From Pseudomonadota bacterium (GTDB lineage Bacteria > Pseudomonadota > Gammaproteobacteria > Xanthomonadales > Xanthomonadaceae): a DNA stretch of 49,806 nt. The stretch lies in NCBI GenBank assembly GCA_029560515.1, contig JAKQKT010000041.1, positions 1 through 49,806 on the forward strand, in the 5' to 3' direction. Of this stretch, positions 1 through 8,340 are shown in pieces; position 1 is the stretch's first letter, and every line of letters begins with the position of its first letter. Under the pieces are notes generated by a model, which saw only the letters and a program-made list of their open reading frames with translations, was not told where the DNA came from and did no database searches. Position numbers and translations under genes: made by a program.

Positions 1-1386
1 CGCTTCCTGCATTTCCCGCACATGATGCAAGTCCACCGTATCAAAAATCAGCTTTGCTCCCGGAAAATGCTTCCGCAGTGCATTGTAAATGCCATGTAAA
101 AGATCTACGCGGCTCGCAATAACAACATCGAAGCGACCCGCATTTTCTTTCAGCCAGTCAAGCATGTTTTTTGTCCATGGCCGGTAAGAGCAGGCAATGG
201 CATGTTGCTGAAGACGCGGGGTATCAACAGGGTCATATGCTAAATCCGCAGGCAGAAAATGGATGTCGCAGTCTTGCCGTTGCAGGACTCGCATCAATTG
301 AAAAAGACGCAGCGAGCCGGAATCCTGCTCGGGTTTTGGCGTGTGTTCGTCGAGGATCAGGACTTTTTTTCGGGAAGACGTGAACACCAGCGCCTTGCTT
401 TCCGATTCGTTGTCGGGTCGTGCAGGGTAGTTGGCAAGTACTGAACGCCAGCGCTCGGCAAATTTGAGTTGGTGCGGGATCTGGAATGCCTTCATCCCGC
501 TGTCGAGTCTTGTACCCGAAGTTGCCCCCTCGATATGCACCACACGGGAAAAAGGCTGGTAGCGAATTTTCAGACCTCGGGCATGCACGCGCATTGCCAG
601 ATCGGTATCTTCGAAATAGCCCGGCGCAAAATGCGAATCGAATCCGGCCAGATCGTCGAAGACAGTCTTGCGAATGGCCAGTACCGCACCTGAAACATAG
701 TCGACTTCGCGAACATGGTTGAAACGCGGGTTGTCAGCCTGTTCAAAACGCCCGTGATTCCAGACGCTGCCATCCTTGAAAACCGCACCGCCGGCTTCCT
801 GCAAAAGGCCGTTCGGATACAGCAGTTTTGCACCGGCAATGCCGGTGTCCGGGAACTGCTCGAATGTTTCGAGCAAGGCATCGAGCCATCCCGCTTGCAC
901 AACGGTGTCGTTATTCAGAAACACCAGCATCTCGCCACGGGCCTGTTCCGCGCCCTTGTTGCTGGCAAAAACATAGCCGCTTTGTTCGGGCATTTGCACC
1001 AGCCGCAAGCCCTGGATTCCCGATAAAAAATCAAAACTCGCATCGGTCGAGGCATCGTCGACGATGATGACTTCAAAGCTCGCGTGATTCGGATGAAGCC
1101 GCAGACTGGCGAGGCATTGCAGGGTCAAGTCGAGCTTGTCGTGTATCGGAATGATCAAGCTGGCGCAGGGCCTTGCGCAGCCGAAATCTGCCTTGTTCAG
1201 GCTCTCAATGTCGGCCGGGCCTGGAAAGCGCAGTTCCGGTTCCGCGCGATCTTGCTTCAAAGGCTTCTTCAGGCGTGGCGAAAGCATGGCCAGGCTTGCT
1301 TTCAGGCCCCGCACGCGCAGGCTGCGCAAACCCCGTTGCAGCAGGCTTCGGCTTCGTCGGTAGTGGTATATAAATCGGTCTCTCAT
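1..1386 (-). CDS. Two-domain glycosyltransferase, GT2 plus GT4-like, C-terminus off window
   Basis: The frame is open from ATG 1386 to the window edge (462 codons), so the C-terminus is missing. A basic N-terminus of about 75 residues is followed by a GT-A fold glycosyltransferase family 2 domain. It contains ASLIIPIHDK, then VIIVDDASTD (nucleotide-sugar binding Asp pair), FLNNDT (DXD-like metal site), a YVSGA segment and GYFEDTDLAMR (catalytic ED). After about residue 340 a second domain begins with KKVLILDEHTPKPEQDSGS, which resembles the N-terminal half of a GT-B (GT4) enzyme. The family transfers activated sugars to lipid-linked or surface glycans; donor and acceptor cannot be read from the sequence. 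The start is the first ATG; I see no good Shine-Dalgarno. It diverges from the PBP1b gene. Confidence 0.85.
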   Translation of the reverse strand, partial: MRDRFIYHYRRSRSLLQRGLRSLRVRGLKASLAMLSPRLKKPLKQDRAEPELRFPGPADIESLNKADFGCARPCASLIIPIHDKLDLTLQCLASLRLHPNHASFEVIIVDDASTDASFDFLSGIQGLRLVQMPEQSGYVFASNKGAEQARGEMLVFLNNDTVVQAGWLDALLETFEQFPDTGIAGAKLLYPNGLLQEAGGAVFKDGSVWNHGRFEQADNPRFNHVREVDYVSGAVLAIRKTVFDDLAGFDSHFAPGYFEDTDLAMRVHARGLKIRYQPFSRVVHIEGATSGTRLDSGMKAFQIPHQLKFAERWRSVLANYPARPDNESESKALVFTSSRKKVLILDEHTPKPEQDSGSLRLFQLMRVLQRQDCDIHFLPADLAYDPVDTPRLQQHAIACSYRPWTKNMLDWLKENAGRFDVVIASRVDLLHGIYNALRKHFPGAKLIFDTVDLHHVREMQEA

Positions 1387-1427
1387 CAAATCTGAATTAG
1401 TTCGGTAATTTATTGTCCAAACACACC

Positions 1428-3839
1428 ATGAAAAATCCAGACTCGCGACAGAGCCTGATAAACTTCCGGAAACCAACATTATCCATGTCCGTGACCCTAA
1501 ACGCTCCTTCCGAAGAAATCCCAAGCCTCCGTTCCCGATTCTGGACCTGGTCCTGGCGTATTGGCCTGCTCGTTCTTGGCCTGATGATTGGTATTGGCGG
1601 CCCTTACATCTGGCAGCTGGACAAGCAGGTGCGAGAACAGTTCGCGCAATTGCAATGGCAAGTGCCTACCCGGATTTTCGCCCGGCCCTTATTGCTCGCT
1701 GAAGGTGTTCGCCTGAATCCCGAAGCAATGGAACTCGAGCTGACTGCGGCTTCGTATCGCAATGATGGCGTCGGTCAATTGCCGGGCACTTTCAAGCGCG
1801 ATGGCGGAAAATTTACCCTGGCCACACGCTCATTCGTCGATATGGATGGCCCGGTACGCGAGCGCCAATTGCAAGTGGTGATCAGTGCAGGGCGAGTGGT
1901 ATCGGTGGTCGATGCCGCGAAAAAAAGACGGCTGGATAGTGCCCGTCTGGATCCCGCGCGCATCGCTACCTTGTATGGCAATACCGAGGAAGAACGTCGT
2001 TTGGTGCGGCTGGAAGAAGTGCCGCCCTTGATCGTTTCCGGTCTGCAGGCCGTCGAGGATCGCAATTTCAAAAATCATCACGGCATCGACCCCAAGGGCC
2101 TGATGCGTGCGATCTGGGTGAATCTTCGCGAAGGCGAATTCGAACAGGGCGCCAGTACGCTGACACAGCAGATGGTTCGCAGCCTGTTTTTGAGCAATAC
2201 CAAAACGATATCCCGCAAGGTAAAAGAAGCTTCGTATGCATTGATCATCGAAGCGCGTTTTGACAAGAAGCGAATTCTCGAAGCCTATTTGAACCAGGTT
2301 TATCTTGGACAGCAGGGTGAACAATCGGTGCATGGCGTCGCTGCCGGAGCCGAGTTCTGGTTTGGCCGGGATCTGAATTCACTTCGTACCGAAGACATGG
2401 CCTTGCTGATCGGAATCATTCAGGGCCCGGCTTACTGGGATCCGCGCAAGCATCCCGAACGCGCGCTGGTTCGTCGTGCCACCGTTCTGGGTGTCTGGGA
2501 AGAATTGGGATTGATTACCAAGGCCGAAGCGGCACGTGCAAATGCCACCCCGCTGGGCGTAAGTGCCAAACCCGGCGTTGCAAAAAACCGGAATCCCGCT
2601 TTCATGGATCTGGTGCGCCGCCAACTGGCACGCGACTATCCCGCCGATGCGCTGAAAGGCGCCGGCATGACTGTGCATACGTCGCTCGCGCCTTCGGTGC
2701 AGATGCTGTCGGAAAAAGCGGTGATCGATACCCTCGGCAAGATCCAGCGCAAGCAGGGGCCGACACTGCAGGCCGGCATGGTGGTGACCGACAGCCAAAA
2801 CGGTGAAGTGCTGGCCATGGTGGGCAACAAGAACGTCGATCAACCCGGCTTCAATCGTGCGCTGGAAGCGCAGCGTCCGGTCGGTTCCTTGCTGAAGCCT
2901 TTTGTTTACCTGCTGGCATTTGCCCAGCCGGATCAATATTCGCTTGCCAGCTGGGTGGACGATAGCCCGGTTGAAATTACCCAGCCGAATGGCAAAACCT
3001 GGCGCCCGGGCAATTCCGATGGCAAAAGCCATGGCACCGTAACGATGTCGTCTGCGCTCGCCCATTCCTACAATCAGGCGACGGTACGCGTCGGCATGGA
3101 AGTAGGGCCAGACCGTTTAAGCGAGTTGCTGAAAGTACTCGGCGGCTTGCAGTCAGAACCACGCCCCTCGCTGATTCTCGGCTCGGTCGATTTGAGCGTT
3201 TTCTCGATGGCGCAGATGTATCAATTCCTCGCATCCGGCGGTCGCATACAGCCCCTGCGTGCCGTGCGTGGCGTGCTGGATCCGAAAGGCAAAGCGGTGA
3301 ATCGTTACGATTTCAATTCCAATGCCGCACAGGAAGGCGATGCAATCGCATCACGTCTGGTCACACTGGGTCTGCAACAAGTGGTCACCAATGGTACCGG
3401 CAGTGCCTTGCTTGCCGATGGCCTGGGCCCTTTGCAGGCAGCCGGAAAAACCGGTACCAGCAACGATGGCCGTGACAGCTGGTTTGCCGGTTACACCGGC
3501 GACCATCTTGCCGTTGTCTGGGTGGGTAATGATGAAAATAAAACGACCGGTTTGTATGGTGCTACCGGCGCGATGAAAATCTGGTCGTCGCTGTTTTCAA
3601 AATTGCCCACACAACCCTTGACCGTGAGTGGCGAAGGCATTGAATGGGCGTGGCTGGACGCTACCGATTACGCGACGACGGAAGAGAATTGTCCGAATGC
3701 GCGACGTGCGGCATTTGTATCCGGCTATCTGCCGAAAGAACATAAAACCTGTGTTGAAAGTTCCTGGCTTGACTGGTTCAAGCTCGGCGAGGATGCGCCG
3801 GAGGCGCAGCCGGCAACACCGGAAAAACAGGAGCAGTAA
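1428..3839 (+). CDS. mrcB: Penicillin-binding protein 1B, bifunctional peptidoglycan synthase
   Basis: Class A PBP that polymerises lipid II and cross-links peptides at the inner membrane. One N-terminal membrane segment (IGLLVLGLMIGIGG, about residues 45-60) is followed by a UB2H-like region and a GT51 transglycosylase domain with the catalytic Glu in EDRNF (E210), then QGASTLTQQ and an RKVKEA segment. The transpeptidase domain carries SLLK (Ser487), SYN (547-549) and KTG (674-676). Its 803 residues are normal for PBP1b. The frame is open from TTG 1413; ATG 1428 is the first ATG and ATG 1485 is an equally possible start, since none has a clear ribosome-binding site. Only 3 bases separate it from the downstream lipoprotein gene. 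Confidence 0.95.
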   Translation: MKNPDSRQSLINFRKPTLSMSVTLNAPSEEIPSLRSRFWTWSWRIGLLVLGLMIGIGGPYIWQLDKQVREQFAQLQWQVPTRIFARPLLLAEGVRLNPEAMELELTAASYRNDGVGQLPGTFKRDGGKFTLATRSFVDMDGPVRERQLQVVISAGRVVSVVDAAKKRRLDSARLDPARIATLYGNTEEERRLVRLEEVPPLIVSGLQAVEDRNFKNHHGIDPKGLMRAIWVNLREGEFEQGASTLTQQMVRSLFLSNTKTISRKVKEASYALIIEARFDKKRILEAYLNQVYLGQQGEQSVHGVAAGAEFWFGRDLNSLRTEDMALLIGIIQGPAYWDPRKHPERALVRRATVLGVWEELGLITKAEAARANATPLGVSAKPGVAKNRNPAFMDLVRRQLARDYPADALKGAGMTVHTSLAPSVQMLSEKAVIDTLGKIQRKQGPTLQAGMVVTDSQNGEVLAMVGNKNVDQPGFNRALEAQRPVGSLLKPFVYLLAFAQPDQYSLASWVDDSPVEITQPNGKTWRPGNSDGKSHGTVTMSSALAHSYNQATVRVGMEVGPDRLSELLKVLGGLQSEPRPSLILGSVDLSVFSMAQMYQFLASGGRIQPLRAVRGVLDPKGKAVNRYDFNSNAAQEGDAIASRLVTLGLQQVVTNGTGSALLADGLGPLQAAGKTGTSNDGRDSWFAGYTGDHLAVVWVGNDENKTTGLYGATGAMKIWSSLFSKLPTQPLTVSGEGIEWAWLDATDYATTEENCPNARRAAFVSGYLPKEHKTCVESSWLDWFKLGEDAPEAQPATPEKQEQ

Positions 3840-3842
3840 TCC

Positions 3843-4349
3843 ATGCGTTTTGTAATCGTGACTTTATTATTCCTGTCGATGACGGCATGCGGCCCGACAA
3901 CGCCGAAAAAAACCGGCGCCGCGACGTCATTGACGCCCGAGTCGATGGTGGCGCAAATTCGTTCGGCCGGCTTGCTGGGCAACGATTTGACCGTTGCCCC
4001 TTTGCGGGACCCGCAAGTGGAAGATTTACGCAATGCCGCCACGCAGGCGGAAGCAAGGAAAGATCTTGTTGCCGCACAGGCGGCGATCGATCTGGCATTG
4101 AAAATTTCAACGATGGATCCGGATTTATTGCAGTGGCAGGCAGAGTTGTTCCTGCTGAAGAAGAACTGGGCCCAGGCGGAAACTTCCGCCATGCTGTCCT
4201 ATGAAAAAGGCCCCAAGCTGGGCGCCTTGTGTCGCCGCAACTGGAAAACACTTTCGTTTGCACGCACTGCCAAGCGCGATATTGCCGGTGCACAGCATGC
4301 CGATCAGCAAATTACCAAATGTACCGTCACGCCACCGCCGCGTTACTAA
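3843..4349 (+). CDS. Small TPR-like outer-membrane lipoprotein, candidate PBP1b activator (LpoP type)
   Basis: 168 residues. The signal peptide ends in a lipobox (LSMTAC, Cys16) with Gly at +2, so export to the outer membrane is expected. The mature part is helical: a repeat around residues 57-80 (VEDLRNAATQAEARKDLVAA) and a following AELFLLKKNWAQAETSAMLS segment look like TPR or Sel1-type helical pairs. A conserved-looking Cys pair sits near the C-terminus (GALCRRNW, TKCTV). The gene starts 3 bases after the PBP1b stop, so co-translation is likely. In Pseudomonas, a TPR lipoprotein encoded beside the PBP1b gene (LpoP) activates that synthase. Position, size and fold suggest the same role here, but this is inferred from context and not from a sequence match I can run. 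Confidence 0.7.
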   Translation: MRFVIVTLLFLSMTACGPTTPKKTGAATSLTPESMVAQIRSAGLLGNDLTVAPLRDPQVEDLRNAATQAEARKDLVAAQAAIDLALKISTMDPDLLQWQAELFLLKKNWAQAETSAMLSYEKGPKLGALCRRNWKTLSFARTAKRDIAGAQHADQQITKCTVTPPPRY

Positions 4350-4367
4350 ACTTATTCCGGGATTGAA

Positions 4368-6335
4368 GTGTCAGATTTAGCAAAACGTACCAGGCTGGCT
4401 TTGTCTGATGATGGTCCGCTGGCAAAAAAATTGACGTCCTACGTCGCGCGTCCTGCGCAACAGCGTTATGCACAGGCGATTGCAGATGTTATCGACGACA
4501 AGGAAACACTGATTGCCGAAGCCGGTACCGGTACCGGCAAGACCTATGGTTATCTGGTGCCTGCATTATTGTCCGGCGAACGCGTGATTATTTCGACCGG
4601 CACCAAGGCATTGCAGGATCAGTTGTATCACCGCGATTTACCGCGTGTGCGCGAAGCGCTCGGTGCGAATCTGAAAACGGCATTGCTTAAAGGCCGTGCC
4701 AATTATGTGTGTCGTTACCGCATGGAGCAGGCAAGGGGTGAATCGAAATTTGCCAGCCGCGACGTGGTCGCGCAATTCCAGCGCGTCACGGCGTGGAGCG
4801 GCAAGACCAAACGCGGCGATCTGGCGGAGTTGTCGGATTTGCCGGAAGACTCGCCGCTATGGCCGCAAATAACGTCGAATGCGGAGAATTGTCTGGGCAG
4901 CGAATGCCCTTTCTGGTCGGAATGTTTTGTCGTCAAGGCGAGGCAGGAAGCACAGGCGGCCGATGTTGTCGTCGTCAATCATCATTTGTTGCTCGCCGAT
5001 CTTGCGATCAAGCAGGAAGGTTTCGGCGAAATCCTGCCCGGTGCCTCCACTTTCATTCTTGACGAAGCACATCAGCTTCCCGAATTGGCGGCGCAGTTTT
5101 TTGGCGAGAATATCAGCGCGCGACAACTGGTCGATTTGGCGCGCGACACGCTGGCGGAATGCAAGGAAGTACCTTCGGCATTGGCGACGATCCAGCAGCC
5201 GGTACGTACTATCGAGCATCAGGTTCGAGAATTGCGGCTGGCTCTGAATAATTTTGCACAGCGCGGCAATCAGTCGCGCGTCCTGCACGATGAACCGGCA
5301 AGCCTTGCGCTTGAACAATTACGTGCAAGTCTGCAGAGTCTTTGTGAAGCACTGCAGCCTCTCGTTGAAGCGAGCCCGGGTTTCGCCGCCTGCAGCGCGC
5401 GTGCCGACAATGCCTATGTGCGTATCGAACGCTGGATGAATGTCGGCGATGATGACGATGTCCGCTGGTATGAACTTACCCAGCGCGGTTTCAGTTTGCA
5501 GCGTACGCCGCTCGATGTTTCAGCGCCTTTGCGCCAGTATCGCGAACAGAGTCGAGCGGCATGGATTTTTACCTCTGCCACGCTGGCTGTCGAAGGCGAT
5601 TTCGAACATCTCGCACATCGCCTGGGCTTGCTGGAACCTCGCACGATACTGGAGCAAAGTCCGTTCGAATGGGCAGAGCAGGCATTGTGCTACTTGCCGA
5701 AAAATCTGCCGGAACCCAATACCCGCGATTACGGCAAGTCGGTGGTCGATGCCGTCTGGCCGGTATTGGAAGCATCACAAGGTCGTGCATTTTTATTGTT
5801 CACTTCGCACCGCGCCCTGCGCGAAGCCAGCGAGGCCCTGAAAAATTCGCCTTGGCCCTTGTTTGTGCAAGGCACGGCGCCGCGTACCGTATTGCTGGAA
5901 CAGTTCCGCTCATCCGGCAACGGCGTTTTGCTCGGCGCAGCGAGTTTTTGGGAAGGGGTAGATGTGATCGGCGAAGCACTCAGTGTGGTCGTTATCGATC
6001 GTCTTCCGTTCGCTGCGCCCGATGATCCGGTACTCGAAGCACGGCTGGATGTCATTCGCCGCAACGGTGGCAATCCCTTTCGCGATGAACAGATCCCGCA
6101 GGCGGTTATCGCACTCAAGCAAGGTGCCGGCCGTCTGATTCGCAGTCATGAAGATCGCGGAGTGCTTGTTCTGTGCGATCAACGGCTGATCAGCAAATCC
6201 TATGGCCGGATTTTTCTCGATAGTTTGCCCCCGCTGCCGCGAACACGCGTGCTGGCCGACGTGCAGGCATTTTTCGCGAATCAGCATTTACCGATGGAAC
6301 GGGAAGCGCTGGATACCCAGGAAATTTGGCCATGA
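4368..6335 (+). CDS. yoaA: DinG/YoaA-family ATP-dependent DNA helicase with iron-sulfur cluster
   Basis: XPD/DinG-like superfamily 2 helicase of 655 residues. Walker A is AGTGTGKT (52-59) and the Walker B DEAH box is at 232-235. Four cysteines between them (C115, C175, C180, C186) form the spacing expected of the 4Fe-4S cluster of XPD-like helicases. Motif VI is QGAGRLIRSHEDRG near the C-terminus. YoaA in Escherichia coli works with the polymerase III chi subunit in damage repair; the assignment to YoaA rather than DinG rests on length and on the tsaB neighbour. The start is GTG 4368, 18 bases after the lipoprotein stop. Its stop overlaps the tsaB start in an ATGA junction. Confidence 0.9.
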   Translation: MSDLAKRTRLALSDDGPLAKKLTSYVARPAQQRYAQAIADVIDDKETLIAEAGTGTGKTYGYLVPALLSGERVIISTGTKALQDQLYHRDLPRVREALGANLKTALLKGRANYVCRYRMEQARGESKFASRDVVAQFQRVTAWSGKTKRGDLAELSDLPEDSPLWPQITSNAENCLGSECPFWSECFVVKARQEAQAADVVVVNHHLLLADLAIKQEGFGEILPGASTFILDEAHQLPELAAQFFGENISARQLVDLARDTLAECKEVPSALATIQQPVRTIEHQVRELRLALNNFAQRGNQSRVLHDEPASLALEQLRASLQSLCEALQPLVEASPGFAACSARADNAYVRIERWMNVGDDDDVRWYELTQRGFSLQRTPLDVSAPLRQYREQSRAAWIFTSATLAVEGDFEHLAHRLGLLEPRTILEQSPFEWAEQALCYLPKNLPEPNTRDYGKSVVDAVWPVLEASQGRAFLLFTSHRALREASEALKNSPWPLFVQGTAPRTVLLEQFRSSGNGVLLGAASFWEGVDVIGEALSVVVIDRLPFAAPDDPVLEARLDVIRRNGGNPFRDEQIPQAVIALKQGAGRLIRSHEDRGVLVLCDQRLISKSYGRIFLDSLPPLPRTRVLADVQAFFANQHLPMEREALDTQEIWP

Positions 6336-7024
6336 AATTACTCGCATTCGAAACGGCTACCGAGGCATGTTCGGTTGCTTTGTATATTGACGGTGAAGTC
6401 AGCGAGCGTTTTGAAATTGCTCCCAAACAACACACGCAACTGGTATTGCCTTGGGCAGAGCAGTTGCTTGCGGAGGCTGGTATCGGGAAATCGCAACTCG
6501 ATGCCATTGCGGTCGGTATCGGCCCCGGTGCCTTCACCGGCGTGCGACTTGCCGTTGCTTTGGTGCAGGGCATCGCGCTGGCACTCGATAAGCCGGTACT
6601 GCCGATATCCACCCTGGCCGCGCTGGCGATGCAGGGTGCAGACCAAAAGACCGGGCGAATACTCGCCGCGATCGATGCCCGAATGGGTGAAATTTACTGT
6701 GCCGAATTCCGGTTGGAAGAAGACGGGTTGGTGGTTGCTGCAGGAGAGGAAACCCTGATCGCTCCCGAAGCTTTCAGTTCTGAATTTTCCGGCTCGATCA
6801 TCGGTGTCGGAACCGGCTTTTCGGCAAGCAATGCCGTGCTTGAAACGAACCTGAAATCACGATTGATTGTTTGTCGTGCCGACGCGTTGCCACATGCTGC
6901 CGATGTGGCGCGATTGGCAACGCGAGATTATCTCTCTGACAACATGATGGCGGCAGACGTTCTGGAGCCCGCCTATCTGCGCAACAAAGTGGCGCTTACC
7001 CTGAAAGAGCAGGGAAAATCGTAG
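6332..7024 (+). CDS. tsaB: tRNA t6A threonylcarbamoyltransferase complex subunit TsaB
   Basis: 230-residue ASKHA-fold protein that partners TsaD and TsaE in making N6-threonylcarbamoyladenosine at tRNA position 37. Visible family signatures are LAFETATEACSVAL at the N-terminus and AVGIGPGAFTGVRLA (about 60-74), followed by a helix rich in Ala/Leu and ISTLAALA. The start is ATG 6332, which overlaps the yoaA stop by 4 bases (ATGA). An in-frame TTG two codons upstream is less likely. The last gene of the PBP1b operon; its TAG stop lies inside a GTAG-type hairpin. Confidence 0.93.
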   Translation: MKLLAFETATEACSVALYIDGEVSERFEIAPKQHTQLVLPWAEQLLAEAGIGKSQLDAIAVGIGPGAFTGVRLAVALVQGIALALDKPVLPISTLAALAMQGADQKTGRILAAIDARMGEIYCAEFRLEEDGLVVAAGEETLIAPEAFSSEFSGSIIGVGTGFSASNAVLETNLKSRLIVCRADALPHAADVARLATRDYLSDNMMAADVLEPAYLRNKVALTLKEQGKS

Positions 7025-7043
7025 GGGCGCTATTCGTGCGCCC
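7021..7043. repeat. GTAG-type REP-like hairpin overlapping the tsaB stop
   Basis: GTAG followed by GGGCGC (7025-7030), a 7-base loop and GCGCCC (7038-7043). The GTAG includes the tsaB stop codon TAG. It lies between convergent tsaB and msrA, with no T-run. It resembles the other GTAG elements at 9776, 41046 (reverse) and 49081. Confidence 0.55.
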
Positions 7044-7078
7044 TGTTTACGACAACTCTTTTCGCCCCAGCGTATTTG

Positions 7079-7720
7079 TTATCCCTTCTTTCCCCATACC
7101 TCTTTCAAGCGTGCATCGCGGCCACAGGAATTCCGGTAATAGTTATAACGAATCGGATTCTTGTTGTGGTAATCCTGATGATAGTCTTCCGCCGGATAGA
7201 ATTCGGAGGCTGCCGTAATCTCGGTAACAATCGGTTGCTTGAAAAAATGGCTGTCTTCCAGTGATTTCTTGTAGGCCAATGCCTGTTTTTTCTGATTTTC
7301 ATTCAGGTAGAAAATGGCACTGCGATACTGATGGCCGCCATCGCAGAATTGCCGGTTCGCGGTCAACGGATCTATGCTGAGCCAATAGGCTTTCAGTAAC
7401 TTTGCGTAGCTGATTTTTTTCGGATCGAATGTCACCAATACCGATTCCGCATGGCCGGTGCCGCCAGCGGATACCTGTTCGTATGTAGGATTTTTGACCG
7501 TTCCGCCGGTGTAGCCGGAGGTCGTCGAAACCACGCCGGGCACTTTGTCGAAATCCGATTCGGTACACCAGAAGCAACCACCGGCAAAGATGGCGGTTTC
7601 AAGTCCGGCTGCCGGTTTTGCCGGTCCGTCATCAAGCGTCACGATCACGGTCGAAAAAGCGAAGCCGGAAAAGCCCGTTACTGCCAGTGCAAGCAGCATT
7701 TTTGAAAAAAATTTGTTCAT
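7079..7720 (-). CDS. msrA: Exported peptide methionine sulfoxide reductase A
   Basis: 213-residue reductase of methionine-S-sulfoxide. The family catalytic motif GCFWC occurs at 48-52 (nucleophile Cys49), followed by SGYTGG and GHAESVLVTFDP, and HQYRSAIFY. A candidate resolving Cys lies near the C-terminus (NSCGRD). Unlike cytosolic MsrA it starts with a hydrophobic leader (MNKFFSKMLLALAVTGFSGFA), so it probably acts in the periplasm or is membrane-tethered. The ATG lies one base after the msrB stop (TGACATG), with GAGGG as ribosome-binding site inside msrB. The pair is therefore one transcript, msrB first. Confidence 0.95.
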   Translation of the reverse strand: MNKFFSKMLLALAVTGFSGFAFSTVIVTLDDGPAKPAAGLETAIFAGGCFWCTESDFDKVPGVVSTTSGYTGGTVKNPTYEQVSAGGTGHAESVLVTFDPKKISYAKLLKAYWLSIDPLTANRQFCDGGHQYRSAIFYLNENQKKQALAYKKSLEDSHFFKQPIVTEITAASEFYPAEDYHQDYHNKNPIRYNYYRNSCGRDARLKEVWGKKG

Positions 7721-7721
7721 G

Positions 7722-8234
7722 TCAAACCCTCAGCGCAGGCAGCGGGCTGCCTTTCAGAATGAATTTCAATGCAACGCCGTTATTACACCAACGCTGACCA
7801 GTGGGTTTCGGGCCGTCATCGAACACATGGCCTTGATGACCGCTGCAGCGAGCGCAATGGTATTCAGTACGCGGCCAAATCAGGCTGTAATCATTTTTCG
7901 TCGCGACATGGCCTTCTATCGGATAGGTAAAACTTGGCCAGCCGGTACCGCTGTCGAATTTGGCGTTGCTGCTGAACAGGGGAAGGTAACAGGCTGCGCA
8001 GACAAACGTGCCGGCCCGATGCTCCTTGTTCAATTCGCTGGAATTGGTTCGTTCGGTATTTTCTTCAAACAACACGTCATACGATGCAGCAGGCAACAGT
8101 TTTTTCCATTCGGCTTTGGATTTTTTCAAAGGTCTGATAATTGTCTGGACCGGTGTGGTCGCGGCGTTCGAATTGCCCAGCCAGGATAATGCCGTGATGG
8201 CAGCGAGGCTTTTGAGGATGTTTCGACGATTCAT
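7722..8234 (-). CDS. msrB: Exported peptide methionine sulfoxide reductase B, probable Tat substrate
   Basis: 170-residue reductase of methionine-R-sulfoxide. Two CXXC pairs (C79/C82 and C127/C130) are the usual zinc ligands, DSGTGWPSF is a family signature, and the catalytic Cys150 sits in RWCNNG, where most members have RYCIN or RFCIN. The leader is MNRRNILKSLAAITALSW with a twin-arginine motif (NRRNILK), which suggests folded, zinc-loaded export by Tat. The start ATG 8234 is set by an AGGAG ribosome-binding site at 8241-8245; an in-frame upstream ATG at 8279 has none. Transcribed just before msrA, so the two likely form a periplasmic repair pair covering both sulfoxide epimers. Confidence 0.94.
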   Translation of the reverse strand: MNRRNILKSLAAITALSWLGNSNAATTPVQTIIRPLKKSKAEWKKLLPAASYDVLFEENTERTNSSELNKEHRAGTFVCAACYLPLFSSNAKFDSGTGWPSFTYPIEGHVATKNDYSLIWPRTEYHCARCSGHQGHVFDDGPKPTGQRWCNNGVALKFILKGSPLPALRV

Positions 8235-8340
8235 GCGTATCTCCTGTGTGTTGCCTGTTAGAGGCAACCGGATAGGCAAAAGGTTCGCAGATTCAGGGTG
8301 AAGATTGCGTAGCTTCGAATTTTCCGTTCAGCAAAAACGC

